Notes: generated by a model from the sequence alone, not told the origin. DNA of 64,000 nt from Bacteroidota bacterium (GCA_018267215.1 JAFDYX010000013.1:46685-110684); one strand, 5' to 3'. Numbered from the stretch's first letter, positions 16,725 to 26,847 are shown. Program-made: numbers and translations.

Positions 16725-17564
16725 CTAAATAACCTCGCTCAGTTTAAAAGTACGATCAAGCCGCACTCCTTTTTCCGTTTCCTTCACGGTGCAACATTCG
16801 TTGGCTGAGTCGTGTTCTAAAAACAAAATGTATTGGTTGGCAGCAGCTTCTTTCAAGAATTTTTCTTTCTCCTCCAGTGTCATTAACGGCCGTGTGTCAT
16901 AGCCCATCACGTACGGCAGCGGTATGTGCCCAACCGAAGGAAGCAGGTCGGCCATGTAGCAGATGGTTTTGTCCTTATACTTTATTTTGGGGATCATCAT
17001 CTTATCTGTATGACCTGAAGCATAAAATATTTCAAACTGTGAAAATGGTGAATGCTTGTTGACTTCAATAAAATTTAACTGGCCGCTTTCCTGCATCGGC
17101 AAAATATTTTCTTTCAAAAAGCTTGCCTTCTCACGTGGGTTGGGCTGGGTAGCCCACTTCCAATGATCGGCATTGCTCCAGTATTTCGCGTTTTTAAAAA
17201 CCAATTCCAGTTTGTCGTTTTCTTTTTTTACGCCTCCGCCACAATGATCGAAATGCAGGTGCGTAATAAACATATCCGTAACATCATCCTCCGAAAAACC
17301 AAGTTTGTTCAGGCTTTTGGTAAGTGTGTCTTCGCCATGCAAATAGTAATGTCTGAAAAATTCCGGACTTTGTTTGTTGCCAATGCCATTATCAATCAGG
17401 ATGAGCCGGTTTCCGTCTTCAATCAGCAGGCAGCGCATGGCCCACGTACACAAGTTGTTTTCGTCTGCCGGGTTGGTTTTCTGCCAGATGGATTTGGGTA
17501 CTACGCCAAACATAGCGCCTCCATCAAGCTTAAATAAACCGGTGTTGATTGTATGTAAGTTCAT
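16725..17564 (-). CDS. MBL-fold metallohydrolase
   Basis: A 279-residue metallo-beta-lactamase-fold enzyme. The metal motif is HLHFDH at residues 102-107 (HxHxDH), with further ligands expected in ASGHTD and FLEHDS. No signal peptide is present, so it is cytoplasmic. The overall layout, with LIDNGIGNK and SPFSQFEI, resembles the lactonase/AHL-lactonase-like branch, but the substrate cannot be deduced. The ATG start lies 31 bp after the accA stop, suggesting co-transcription. The insertion sequence abuts its stop codon without breaking the frame. Confidence 0.85.
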   Translation of the reverse strand: MNLHTINTGLFKLDGGAMFGVVPKSIWQKTNPADENNLCTWAMRCLLIEDGNRLILIDNGIGNKQSPEFFRHYYLHGEDTLTKSLNKLGFSEDDVTDMFITHLHFDHCGGGVKKENDKLELVFKNAKYWSNADHWKWATQPNPREKASFLKENILPMQESGQLNFIEVNKHSPFSQFEIFYASGHTDKMMIPKIKYKDKTICYMADLLPSVGHIPLPYVMGYDTRPLMTLEEKEKFLKEAAANQYILFLEHDSANECCTVKETEKGVRLDRTFKLSEVI

Positions 17565-17595
17565 TATTGAAAGTTCTGAGTGGTGAGTTTTAACT

Positions 17596-18546
17596 TTACT
17601 CCTTCACCACACCCATTTTGCCGAATTTTTCAATACGTTGCATGATCCGGTCGCGGGCATCAATTTTATTTAAGGCAGCAAAATTTTCTAAAATGGTTTT
17701 CTTGATTTCATCTGCCATAGTTCTTACATCTGTATGCGCACCGCCTAACGGTTCGTTAATAACACCATCAATTAATTTAAGTGCATACATTTCTTTAGAC
17801 GAAAGCTTGAGCAACTCCGCGGCTTGTTCTTTAAAATCCCAACTTCGCCATAAAATGGCCGAGCAGTTTTCGGGAGAGATTACAGAGTACCACGAATTTT
17901 CTAACATTAAAACGCGGTCGCCAATGGCTATGCCCAGCGCTCCGCCAGAAGCACCTTCGCCAATAATGATGCAGATAACGGGCACCTTCAGCATAAACAT
18001 TTCTTTGATGTTGCGTGCTATGGCCTCGCCCTGCCCCCGCTCTTCTGCCTCTAATCCCGGGAAAGCCCCGGGCGTGTCAATCAATGTAACAATAGGCTTA
18101 TTGAATTTTTCTGCCAGTTTCATCAAGCGCAATGCCTTGCGATAGCCTTCGGGGTTGGCCATGCCGAAGTTGCGCAGTTGCCGTTGTTTGGTGTTCCTTC
18201 CTTTTTGCTGGCCGATAAACATAAAGGTCTGTCCTTCTACTGATCCAAACCCTCCTACCATGGCCTTGTCATCGGCTACGGTGCGGTCGCCAAAAAGTTC
18301 GATAAAATCGGTCGTGATTTCGTAGATATAATCTAATGTGTAAGGCCTGTCGGGGTGGCGCGAAAGTTGCACGCGCTGCCATCCGGTCAGGTTATCGAAT
18401 GTCTCTTTTTTCAATTCTATAATTTTATTTTCGAGTGCACGGATAGCCTGGTGCACGGATTCATCGCTGCCATCTGCCAGTTGTTTCATGTCGGCCAGCT
18501 TGGTTTCCAACTCAGCAATAGGCTTTTCAAAGTCCAATAAATTCAT
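17596..18546 (-). CDS. accA: Acetyl-CoA carboxylase carboxyltransferase subunit alpha
   Basis: A 316-residue subunit that with AccD transfers the carboxyl from biotin to acetyl-CoA. It starts [13 protein letters not shown] and has the crotonase-like core with [36 protein letters not shown] and [15 protein letters not shown], all hallmarks of AccA. AccD is not in the window. The MBL-fold gene follows closely. Confidence 0.96.
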   Translation of the reverse strand: MNLLDFEKPIAELETKLADMKQLADGSDESVHQAIRALENKIIELKKETFDNLTGWQRVQLSRHPDRPYTLDYIYEITTDFIELFGDRTVADDKAMVGGFGSVEGQTFMFIGQQKGRNTKQRQLRNFGMANPEGYRKALRLMKLAEKFNKPIVTLIDTPGAFPGLEAEERGQGEAIARNIKEMFMLKVPVICIIIGEGASGGALGIAIGDRVLMLENSWYSVISPENCSAILWRSWDFKEQAAELLKLSSKEMYALKLIDGVINEPLGGAHTDVRTMADEIKKTILENFAALNKIDARDRIMQRIEKFGKMGVVKE

Positions 18547-18569
18547 TTGATATTCTTTGGTAGAGAAAG

Positions 18570-18577
18570 CAAAAGTA
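18570..18577 (-). promoter_or_regulatory. TACTTTTG -7 box upstream of accA
   Basis: On the minus strand this is a perfect TAnnTTTG box, 23 bases before the accA ATG. No TTG partner was found at the usual distance. Confidence 0.45.
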
Positions 18578-18601
18578 AGAATTTGTATTTATTACAGTGT
18601 C

Positions 18602-19732
18602 TTATATTTTCCCCAACACTTCTTCCAATTTCTGATCGAGTGCGAGGCCGCGCAGGTTTTTGGCGATGATCTTGCCGTCTTTATCCAACAAAATAGAGTA
18701 CGGTATGGCATTGATGTTGTAATCGTGGGCAGCTTGCGAATCGAAATATTTTAAATCTGAAACGTGCGTCCACACTAATCCATCTTCTTTGATAGCCTGC
18801 AGCCAATCTTCTTTGGTGCGGTCTAACGAAACCGAGAACACTTCAAAGCCTTTGTTCTTAAATTTATGATAAGCCTTCACCACGTTGGGGTTTTCTCTGC
18901 GGCAAGGGCCACACCACTTCGCCCAAAAATCTATCAACACATATTTACCGCGCAACGAAGAGAGCTTCACAATCTGCCCTTCGGGGTTGGGCAATGCAAT
19001 TTCGGGCGCCACTTGGCCGATAGCCGTTACCTTTATCTTGCTGACCAGGTTACCCAACTCGCGAGTGTAGCTGTAGTTGGGCCAGCTCTTTTTAAACTTG
19101 TCGAGCGTGGCCGTAAGCAAGCCTACATTTTTGTCTTTGTCTATCAAATTGGGGTCTTGCAGTAAATAATAAAGTGCCAACGATGGTTGCTGTTGTTGAA
19201 GAAATGATACAATCTTTTGTTGTTCTGCTTCCAATTCTTTCATGTATGCATGGCGCAATTCTTCTATCTGCTTTTCATTTTTTGCATCGGCTGCCACCCG
19301 AAAATCCGCTTCAATTTTCTTCATAGCCGGTGTGCTTTGCGCTGACTGGAACATACCCTGAACTTTTTGGTACAGGTCGTGGTCGGGCGAGCCTTTGATC
19401 TCCACCGCTCCTTGTTGGTTGTTGCCATCTACCACCAACTCAATCGGGCTGTGGTCAACCATCAGGTTGAGTGCCTGCTTTCCATAAAAATTAATGCCGT
19501 AAACTCCGGGCTCAGTCAGGTGCAGTGTTTTAGAAAAAGTATTGTCTTTGTTCAGTGTAATCATTTCGGGAGTTCCGTTTTGTGAAGCCTGTATCTGGAT
19601 ATCGCCTTGCTGTGGATAGTTTACTTTCCCTTTGATGACTACATCCCACCCCGCAGTTTCTTCCGTAGATTTTTTATCTGTGCTGCAACCCAACGACACC
19701 AACAGCATGAGAGAAGTGATAACTAGTTTCAT
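18602..19732 (-). CDS. TlpA-like thioredoxin-domain lipoprotein (DUF4369 N-terminal domain)
   Basis: A 376-residue exported protein. The N-terminal signal ends in LVSLGC, a lipobox with the lipidated Cys at residue 16. Residues about 30-130 form a beta-rich DUF4369-like domain, followed by a helical linker (about 140-230). The C-terminal thioredoxin domain (about 240-376) has the WCGPC redox motif in DFWAKWCGPCRRENP. Such proteins are periplasmic thiol-disulfide oxidoreductases, probably reductants for cytochrome c or other envelope proteins. It stands alone downstream of gatB on the same strand. Confidence 0.9.
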   Translation of the reverse strand: MKLVITSLMLLVSLGCSTDKKSTEETAGWDVVIKGKVNYPQQGDIQIQASQNGTPEMITLNKDNTFSKTLHLTEPGVYGINFYGKQALNLMVDHSPIELVVDGNNQQGAVEIKGSPDHDLYQKVQGMFQSAQSTPAMKKIEADFRVAADAKNEKQIEELRHAYMKELEAEQQKIVSFLQQQQPSLALYYLLQDPNLIDKDKNVGLLTATLDKFKKSWPNYSYTRELGNLVSKIKVTAIGQVAPEIALPNPEGQIVKLSSLRGKYVLIDFWAKWCGPCRRENPNVVKAYHKFKNKGFEVFSVSLDRTKEDWLQAIKEDGLVWTHVSDLKYFDSQAAHDYNINAIPYSILLDKDGKIIAKNLRGLALDQKLEEVLGKI

Positions 19733-19770
19733 AAGATTTAGTATTTTATAATTTCCGATAATTTATAGAC

Positions 19771-21228
19771 CTAACGTACTTCTGTTTGCGATAGTTTCTT
19801 TACCAACACTTCATTGGCCGATTTGTAGTCAAGTTGATTGTTGCTTCTTTTTTTGAGCTCGCCCATAAACATGGCTACAATACCTTTTTTCCCTTTGTGA
19901 TATTCTTCCACTTTCAATGGGAATTCTTTTATGATTGCTTCAATCATCTCTTCCAATCCGACCGTATCGTTTACGTGCAGCAAATTTAACTCTTTTGCCG
20001 TTTGCAGCACATCGGCCTGCGGATGGTTAACCAAATAAGGAAAAAGCTGCTGCACTGCGGCTGTGTAATTAAACTCTCTATCAGCTACACATTTCACTAT
20101 CTCGGCTAATTTAATAGCCTGAATAGGAAAATCGTTCAACGATTTTTTTTGTTCATTCAGCCATGATTTAACAGGCCCCATTACCCAATTGGAATTATCT
20201 TTGAACAATCCGTTGGCCGAGCAAAGTTCTTCAAAGTATAAGGCTATTTCTTTCTCTTCCGTTAAAACCTGCGCATCGTATTCGGGCAGTTTGTATTGGT
20301 TTACAAATTTATTGAACAACTCGTGTGGCAATGCCGGCATTTGCGATTGGATGGTATGCAACCACGCTTCCGAAATTTCTACCGGGCTTAAATCAGGGTC
20401 GGGAAAATAACGGTAGTCGTTCAGCTCTTCCTTGGTGCGCATACTGTACGTTTTTCCATCGCCCACATTAAATGTTCGGGTTTCAGAAATAACGTGTTCT
20501 CCTTTTTCGAGCAAAGCAATCTGGCGGGCAGCTTCAAAATCAATGGCACGCTGCACGTGCTTGAACGAGTTCATGTTTTTGATTTCCACTTTCTTTCCCA
20601 GCACCGCCTCTCCACGAGGCCTGACAGACACATTGGCATCGCACCGGAGCGAGCCTTCCTCCATGTTCCCATCGCAAATATCCAGATAGCGCACCAATTT
20701 TCTGATCTCCATTAATACTTGCGCAGCTTCTTCCGAAGTATGTATTTCAGGTTCTGTTACAATCTCGATTAAAGGCACACCCGCACGGTTGAAATCGAGC
20801 AGCGTGTCTTCTTCATTTTCCAAATGAATAGACTTGCCGGCATCTTCTTCCAGGTGGATTCTGTTAAGCGGAATATTTTTTTCTATGCCGTCTTTTGTTT
20901 TGATGGGCACATGGCCACCTCGGCAAATGGGCGTGCGATCTTGGGTGATCTGATATCCTTTGGGAAGATCAGGATAAAAATAATTTTTTCTGTCGAAGAT
21001 CTGGTAACGCAAAATCTCTGAGTGGCATGCCAGCCCCATTTTAGCTGCCAGTTCTATTACCTGTTTGTTTTGCTTAGGCAATGTGCCGGGGTGCGCCAGC
21101 GTAATCACGCCTACGTGTGCGTTGGGTGCACCACCGTATTGAGCTGAGTCGGCATTGAATAGTTTGCTTTTCGTCAATAATTGAGCGTGCACTTCAAGGC
21201 CAATGGTAAGTTGATATTTCTCTTTCAT
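19771..21228 (-). CDS. gatB: Aspartyl/glutamyl-tRNA(Asn/Gln) amidotransferase subunit B
   Basis: A 485-residue GatB that, with GatA and GatC, converts misacylated Glu-tRNA(Gln) or Asp-tRNA(Asn) to the correct amide. The opening YQLTIGLEVHAQL, the DLPKGYQITQ block and EEGSLRCDANVSVRP are family signatures; the C-terminal helical and YqeY-like tRNA-binding domains end the protein. GatA and GatC are elsewhere, as is usual in Bacteroidota. The stop of the PIN toxin gene is two bases before its start, so the toxin-antitoxin pair may be read into gatB. Confidence 0.96.
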   Translation of the reverse strand: MKEKYQLTIGLEVHAQLLTKSKLFNADSAQYGGAPNAHVGVITLAHPGTLPKQNKQVIELAAKMGLACHSEILRYQIFDRKNYFYPDLPKGYQITQDRTPICRGGHVPIKTKDGIEKNIPLNRIHLEEDAGKSIHLENEEDTLLDFNRAGVPLIEIVTEPEIHTSEEAAQVLMEIRKLVRYLDICDGNMEEGSLRCDANVSVRPRGEAVLGKKVEIKNMNSFKHVQRAIDFEAARQIALLEKGEHVISETRTFNVGDGKTYSMRTKEELNDYRYFPDPDLSPVEISEAWLHTIQSQMPALPHELFNKFVNQYKLPEYDAQVLTEEKEIALYFEELCSANGLFKDNSNWVMGPVKSWLNEQKKSLNDFPIQAIKLAEIVKCVADREFNYTAAVQQLFPYLVNHPQADVLQTAKELNLLHVNDTVGLEEMIEAIIKEFPLKVEEYHKGKKGIVAMFMGELKKRSNNQLDYKSANEVLVKKLSQTEVR

Positions 21229-21230
21229 TC

Positions 21231-21611
21231 CTACTTATATTTCAAGGGATGAACAAGCCGGAGTCCTTTTATTATTTTGAAATCAGAATAGTTTCTAGTA
21301 ATAAGAATCCGATCAAAAAACATTGCAGCAGCTGCGATTATTGCGTCAGGTAATTTAATTTTATAATTTCTCCGCAGAATAATTGTCTGATCAGAAATTT
21401 CATCAGTCAAACCAATCACCAGAGCCGTACGAACTAATTCTTCCGTTTCGGGCGTAACTTTTGAGAACCCGAGCAATTCGATTTTAGTGACGATAGAAAT
21501 AGCAGGGTGCTGATCAATACAATCCGCTATAAATTGATGTGATTCAAAAGATAATCTATCAGCAATAAAATCAATGACAATATTTGAGTCTATCAAAAAT
21601 TCCTTTGCCAT
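21231..21611 (-). CDS. PIN-domain toxin (VapC-like ribonuclease)
   Basis: A 126-residue PIN domain. The acidic residues expected to bind Mg2+/Mn2+ are visible at Asp8 (FLIDSN), Glu45 (TKIELLGF), Asp89 (KLPDAIIAA) and Asp110 (TRNYSDF). This is the full set of a VapC-type endoribonuclease, so the gene looks active. It overlaps the antitoxin gene by 19 bp, which implies coupled translation, and its stop is directly in front of gatB. The RNA target is unknown. Confidence 0.85.
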   Translation of the reverse strand: MAKEFLIDSNIVIDFIADRLSFESHQFIADCIDQHPAISIVTKIELLGFSKVTPETEELVRTALVIGLTDEISDQTIILRRNYKIKLPDAIIAAAAMFFDRILITRNYSDFKIIKGLRLVHPLKYK

Positions 21612-21817
21612 TCTTGCCTCATCTTCTTTAATTCCTTATCCATTTTTTGAGCCTGCACCTTAGTGACACTCCCGGCAAGGCGTTCAGAAAGCTTCTTGTC
21701 CTTGCTATTTGTGCCTGTATATTTATTTTTTAAAATACGAATGAGTTGAAGCTCTTCTAAGTTTTTGATGAGTTTCATTGCCCGCTGCCCATTTACTTCA
21801 ATTGTAATTTCCTTCAT
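21593..21817 (-). CDS. Antitoxin of the PIN-domain module
   Basis: A 74-residue, highly charged protein directly upstream of the PIN toxin. The first half (EITIEVNGQRAMKLIKNLEE) looks like a beta strand plus helices that could form a DNA-binding dimer; the C-terminal half is Lys-rich and probably disordered until it binds the toxin, as usual for type II antitoxins. I do not recognise it as AbrB, Phd or RelB. The module lies between alaS and gatB, 8 bp after the alaS stop. Confidence 0.7.
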   Translation of the reverse strand: MKEITIEVNGQRAMKLIKNLEELQLIRILKNKYTGTNSKDKKLSERLAGSVTKVQAQKMDKELKKMRQEWQRNF

Positions 21818-21825
21818 ACAGTAAA

Positions 21826-24507
21826 TTAACGAATTAATTCCTTTACTTTTTCTATCACCTTTTGCAGTCCATCTATATTTTTCCCTCCGGCCGTAGCAAA
21901 GAAAGGTTGGCCTCCGCCTCCGCCATCAATTTCTTTCGCCAGTTCTTTTACCATATTGCCCGCATGAAATTGATTGGAAGCTGCCAGCTTCTCTCCTAAC
22001 ATCACCGCCACCTGCGGTTTGCCATCTACCTCTGCAGCCAGCACCAACAGCAAATCGGCAAACTGATTGCGCAACGCATACGCAATGTTTTTCAATGTGT
22101 CGGCATTGGGCACACTCACTTTGTCAACGATCAACGTATAATTATTTTGTCTGCTTGCCTTGGCTGCTAATTGATCTTTCAAAGTATTAGACTGTTGCAG
22201 ATAAACGGCCTCTAGTTTCTTTTCCAATAAATGTTTTTCTTCAATCAAATTTTGCAGTGAAGAGGCAGTGTCCTTTGGATTCTTTAAAAGCGATTTTATT
22301 TCGTGCAACAAAGCCAACGATTCATTCATAAATTGTAGAGCACCCTCGGCAGTTACGGCCTCTATCCTGCGCACGCCTGCCGCCACCGAGCTCTCCGATA
22401 TAACTTTGAACAATCCGATCTGGCCGGTAGCAGAAACGTGTGTGCCTCCGCACAGTTCTACCGAAAAATTCGGATCGAAAGTAATCATCCGTACAAACTC
22501 ACCATACTTTTCGCCAAACAGCGCCATGGCTCCCATGGACTTAGCTTTTTCTATCGGCACATTTCGTTGCTCGTTCAGAGAAATATTTTCGCGTATTTTT
22601 TCGTTCACAATCTTTTCTACCTGTGCCAACTCTTCGTGTGTCATGGCAGCGAAATGAGAAAAATCGAAGCGCAGTATTTTTTCATTTACCAGCGAGCCTT
22701 TTTGTTCTACGTGTTTGCCCAGCACTTGCCGCAATGCCGCATGGAGCAAGTGAGTAGCTGAGTGGTTATCCATCGTCAGCATGCGTTTCCGTTTGTCCAC
22801 TTTAGCCATAAAGGATGACGAAAGGCTTTCGGGAAGTTTTTCGGAGAAATGAACGATCAGTTCATTTTCTTTTTTGGTGTCAACGATGAAAATTTTTTCG
22901 TTTACAGATTCAATCACACCGGTGTCGCCCACCTGACCACCGCTTTCGGCATAGAACGGAGTTTTATCAAACACTAATTGAAAGAGTTCTTTATTCTTTT
23001 GCTTGATCTTCCGGTATTTCACAATTTCAATTTCACCTTCCAATTTTTCGTAGCCGGTAAATTCCGTTTTTTTATCATTGCCCACTAAAATCCAATCGCC
23101 CGTTTCTTTGGCTGCATCAGCTTTGGAACGGGATTTTTGTTTTTGAAGAAGTGAATTAAATCCTATTAAAGGTGTATCAATGTCAACCAATGCGCCATTC
23201 TCTTTGGCTAGCAAAAGAGTTAAGTCGATTGGAAATCCAAACGTATCATAAAGAGTAAATGCAGTGATCCCGGCAATCTTGGGAACATAGGATTCCTTCT
23301 TCCCTAATTCAGTATTCGAAATCATTAATTGTTGCCTTTGATGACTCTCTATCTCTTTAGAAAATAGTTTCAAACCATTTTCAAGCGTCCTCAAAAATGA
23401 AATCTCTTCTTCGTGCACCACACGGCTCACGTATTCTTCTTGCTTGTGCAACTCCGGAAAAACATCTTTCAGTTGCAAAGCCAGCAACGGCACCAAGCGG
23501 TACATAAACGGCTCTTTGAAATTCAAATAAGAAAATCCATAGCGCACGGCTCTTCTCAAAATCCGCCTGATAACATAGCCCGCCCCGTTGTTGCTGGGCA
23601 ACTGTCCATCGGCAATGGCAAATGCCACCGCCCGGATGTGGTCGGCCATCACGCGCACGGCAATATCTTTCTTCGCATCGGTGCCATACTTATATTGATT
23701 GGCATGGAGAGCAATGAAATCCATCAAGGGGCGAAATACATCGGTGTCGTAGTTAGATGTTTTCTTTTGGATGGCCATACACAACCGCTCGAAGCCCATG
23801 CCTGTATCTACATGCTGAGCAGGAAGTTTTTCGAGCGAGCCGTCTGCCTTCCGGTTAAACTCCATAAACACCAGGTTCCATATTTCCACCACTTGCGGAT
23901 GATCGTTGTTCACTAGTTCTTTGCCCGGTTTCAATTTTATTTCAGCCTCCGACCGCAAGTCAATATGAATTTCAGAGCAAGGACCGCACGGACCCTGCTC
24001 GCCCATCTCCCAGAAATTATCTTTTTTTATTCCATATAAAATTCGATCAGCGCTGACGTGCTGCTTCCATAAATTTTCTGCCTCTGCATCGGCCGGCAGG
24101 TTGTCGCTCTTGTCGCCTCCAAATACTGTAACGTACAACCTGTCTTTCGGAAGCTGATACACCTCGGTCAAAAGTTCCCACGCCCATTCAATGGCTTCCT
24201 TCTTAAAATAGTCGCCAAAACTCCAGTTGCCCAGCATTTCAAATAGGGTGTGGTGGTAGGTGTCGAGCCCTACGTCTTCCAAGTCGTTGTGCTTGCCGCT
24301 TACGCGCAAACATTTTTGCGTATCGGCCACTCTACTATATGTCGGTTTGGAGTGGCCTAGAAAATTGTCTTTAAACTGCACCATCCCCGAGTTAGTGAAA
24401 AGCAGTGTGGGGTCATTTTTTAATACGAGTGGTGCCGAAGGCACTATCTTATGTCCTTTGCTTTCAAAAAAGGATAGAAACTTGTGCCTGATAGTGGTGC
24501 AATCCAT
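21826..24507 (-). CDS. alaS: Alanine-tRNA ligase
   Basis: An 893-residue class II synthetase of full length. Order of domains: catalytic core from FLSFFESKGH with the motif 2 region around TNSGMVQFKDNFLG, a tRNA-recognition helical domain, the editing domain with SATHLLHAAL and CGGTHVSATG (the zinc-binding HxxxH and CxxxH residues), and a C-terminal oligomerisation domain rich in GGGGGQPFFATAGG. The M23 peptidase pair diverges from it, as in many Bacteroidota. Confidence 0.97.
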   Translation of the reverse strand: MDCTTIRHKFLSFFESKGHKIVPSAPLVLKNDPTLLFTNSGMVQFKDNFLGHSKPTYSRVADTQKCLRVSGKHNDLEDVGLDTYHHTLFEMLGNWSFGDYFKKEAIEWAWELLTEVYQLPKDRLYVTVFGGDKSDNLPADAEAENLWKQHVSADRILYGIKKDNFWEMGEQGPCGPCSEIHIDLRSEAEIKLKPGKELVNNDHPQVVEIWNLVFMEFNRKADGSLEKLPAQHVDTGMGFERLCMAIQKKTSNYDTDVFRPLMDFIALHANQYKYGTDAKKDIAVRVMADHIRAVAFAIADGQLPSNNGAGYVIRRILRRAVRYGFSYLNFKEPFMYRLVPLLALQLKDVFPELHKQEEYVSRVVHEEEISFLRTLENGLKLFSKEIESHQRQQLMISNTELGKKESYVPKIAGITAFTLYDTFGFPIDLTLLLAKENGALVDIDTPLIGFNSLLQKQKSRSKADAAKETGDWILVGNDKKTEFTGYEKLEGEIEIVKYRKIKQKNKELFQLVFDKTPFYAESGGQVGDTGVIESVNEKIFIVDTKKENELIVHFSEKLPESLSSSFMAKVDKRKRMLTMDNHSATHLLHAALRQVLGKHVEQKGSLVNEKILRFDFSHFAAMTHEELAQVEKIVNEKIRENISLNEQRNVPIEKAKSMGAMALFGEKYGEFVRMITFDPNFSVELCGGTHVSATGQIGLFKVISESSVAAGVRRIEAVTAEGALQFMNESLALLHEIKSLLKNPKDTASSLQNLIEEKHLLEKKLEAVYLQQSNTLKDQLAAKASRQNNYTLIVDKVSVPNADTLKNIAYALRNQFADLLLVLAAEVDGKPQVAVMLGEKLAASNQFHAGNMVKELAKEIDGGGGGQPFFATAGGKNIDGLQKVIEKVKELIR

Positions 24508-24619
24508 TGAAGTGGGGCTGTTTATGGTTTGAAAAAAGTGATATATTGCGCAATTAATTCCTAATAAAAGGCCAAAATTAGGGTTCTAATGGGCATAATA
24601 AAAGGAAAACTTTAATTGG

Positions 24620-25573
24620 ATGCGTCAACCACAGTATAAATACAATCCCAAAACCTTGCGTTACGAGCGTGTTCGGTTTTCCGTTTGGCGATTTATAGGT
24701 TCGTTCGTCTCCTATGCTGCTTTTGCCTGTTTGTTTTTTATAGCGCTCAACATGCTACAAAATGCCGTCATCGAAACCGATTTGGAAAAATCGCTACGGC
24801 AGGAAAACAATGACATGACTACCTACAAGGCATCGCTGACAGGTGAATTAGATTTATCTACTAATCTTTTGAAAGATCTACAGCACAAAGAAACACACCT
24901 CTATCAGGAATTATTTGATGCCCCAGCAGAAAAAGGTATTCCTAGTAAGGCCTCTTTGCCTAATACCGAAGATACAAAGTCGCTCATTGAGCTTCTGCAA
25001 AATAGAGCCGCACAAATTAAGGAGAAGTCGCAAACCAGCAATTATATATGGAGCGAATATGCCTCAGTAGATAAAAGTGATTTACCCGACCTGTTCAACA
25101 CACCTTCGGCTGCCCCGGTGGCAGGAATTACCCCTGACAATTTAGTTTCAGGCTTTGGTGTTCGCATCAACCCGTTTCATAAAGCTAAATTCCATCATGA
25201 TGGGATTGACCTGAGTTTTACAAAAGGAACAGATGTGTTGGCCACAGGCAACGGGGTTGTCTATACGCTGGCACGCTACACCAATGAAGGAGGAATAGGA
25301 AATTTTATAGACATAGATCACGGAAATGGCATTATCAGCCGGTACGCACACCTGCACGATGTAAACGTAAACATCGGACAAAAAATAAAGAAAGGGCAAA
25401 AGATAGGAACCGTGGGGAATTCTGGGAACTCGGCAGCCCCTCACCTTCACTATGAAATCATTAAAGATGGGAAAAATGTAAACCCGATGTTTTATATGGT
25501 GGAGGATTTGAGTACCGATATGCATAACAACCTCGTCATCAAATCTAAAACACTGAATCAATCTCTGGACTAA
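24620..25573 (+). CDS. M23 family metallopeptidase, membrane-anchored (first of a pair)
   Basis: A 317-residue cell-wall endopeptidase candidate. A single membrane helix (about 24-46) anchors it, followed by a coiled-coil-like segment (about 52-95) and a C-terminal LytM/M23 domain. Zinc ligands are visible in HHDGIDLSF (H-x3-D) and APHLHYEI (HxH), so it is likely active on peptide cross-links. The stop and the start of the next paralogue overlap (TAATG), implying translational coupling. It diverges from alaS. Confidence 0.9.
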   Translation: MRQPQYKYNPKTLRYERVRFSVWRFIGSFVSYAAFACLFFIALNMLQNAVIETDLEKSLRQENNDMTTYKASLTGELDLSTNLLKDLQHKETHLYQELFDAPAEKGIPSKASLPNTEDTKSLIELLQNRAAQIKEKSQTSNYIWSEYASVDKSDLPDLFNTPSAAPVAGITPDNLVSGFGVRINPFHKAKFHHDGIDLSFTKGTDVLATGNGVVYTLARYTNEGGIGNFIDIDHGNGIISRYAHLHDVNVNIGQKIKKGQKIGTVGNSGNSAAPHLHYEIIKDGKNVNPMFYMVEDLSTDMHNNLVIKSKTLNQSLD

Positions 25574-26556
25574 TGGCAATGCGATATACCTACAATCAAG
25601 AAACTTGTCGCTATGAACCAATAGTCGTTGGTTCTGGTCAATTTGCGAAGAAAGCATTTCAATTTTTGGGTATTTCATTATTGTTGGGTGCCGGGCTGTT
25701 GTTGTATTATAACTCACAGTACGACCTGCTGGATGAACGTGTTGAAAAAGATAAAAATGAGATGCTGAAATCTCAGTGGCAGGTACTCCATCACCAACTG
25801 GAACAAATGTCAACCGACCTAGCCAAAATTGAAGATACAGACGACAATAATTTCCGGACTATTCTTGAACTGGAGCCACTTTCTCAAAGCATCAGAGATG
25901 CAGGTACCGGTGGTCATGAGAAAAACGGAGAACAAATAAGCAATCCTATCATTAAAAACTCAGCGATTCTGGCCAATAAAATCAGCGATCGGATTACCAT
26001 CGAACAACAGTCGATGCAGGAACTGGGCGAAAAATTAGAACAAGTGCAACGCGAACGTGCCTCCCGGCCTGCAATTCAGCCAATCAGCAACCATAACCTG
26101 ATCCGATTGAATAAAATCTTCGGGTTACGTCTCCATCCTATCTTTCATTACATCAGGCCACACAATGGCCTCGACTTGACAGCCGCCTATGGCACGCATG
26201 TATATGCTTCCGCAGATGGACAAGTTGTTTATGCAGAACCTGCTTCAGGTTATGGTAATGTAATTTTTGTAAACCATGGCTATGGATTTGAAACACGGTA
26301 TGCGCACCTGTCGCGTTACAATGTAAAAAAGGGAGATTATGTAAAACGCGGACAACTGATTGGCTTTGTAGGAAGCACTGGCACTTCCACCAACAATCAT
26401 TTGCACTATGAAGTGATCTACAATGGCAAATACATCAACCCTATTTCCTTCCTCAACACCGACTTAACTCAGGATGAGTACAACAAACTCATTAAGCACA
26501 ACCATGACGACAAGACAGCACGCCAAAAGCAGGCTAAATCCAGTCAGTCGAAGTAG
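25573..26556 (+). CDS. M23 family metallopeptidase, membrane-anchored (second of a pair)
   Basis: A 327-residue paralogue of the preceding protein with the same plan: short cytoplasmic N-terminus opening with an RYTYNQETCRYEP-type sequence that matches the first protein, one membrane helix (about 30-50), a helical stalk and a LytM domain. Zinc ligands are in RPHNGLDLTA and NNHLHYEV, so the site is complete. The ATG shares a base with the stop of the first gene. Two coupled active copies suggest a hetero-oligomer or a split of substrate roles. Confidence 0.9.
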   Translation: MAMRYTYNQETCRYEPIVVGSGQFAKKAFQFLGISLLLGAGLLLYYNSQYDLLDERVEKDKNEMLKSQWQVLHHQLEQMSTDLAKIEDTDDNNFRTILELEPLSQSIRDAGTGGHEKNGEQISNPIIKNSAILANKISDRITIEQQSMQELGEKLEQVQRERASRPAIQPISNHNLIRLNKIFGLRLHPIFHYIRPHNGLDLTAAYGTHVYASADGQVVYAEPASGYGNVIFVNHGYGFETRYAHLSRYNVKKGDYVKRGQLIGFVGSTGTSTNNHLHYEVIYNGKYINPISFLNTDLTQDEYNKLIKHNHDDKTARQKQAKSSQSK

Positions 26557-26847
26557 TTTTTTTGTTTTTATTCGGACACACCTTTTATTGGCTACGATAA
26601 AAATACATATAGTCAATACCAACTACTTAGTAAAATACTAAGCCAAGCAAAAAAATATCTAAGTACAGACGCAATGAAATAAAATGCGCTGTTCGCAGAT
26701 AAAAAAATCAATATGTACTGTTACAACTTTTACAATGTTGATAGCGCAACAGATTATAGAAATAATTTTTTTCTGAAATTGTTTGAAGCAGAAAGAATTA
26801 CTACTTTGCACACAGTTCGCCCCACGGAACCACCTCGAAACAACTTC

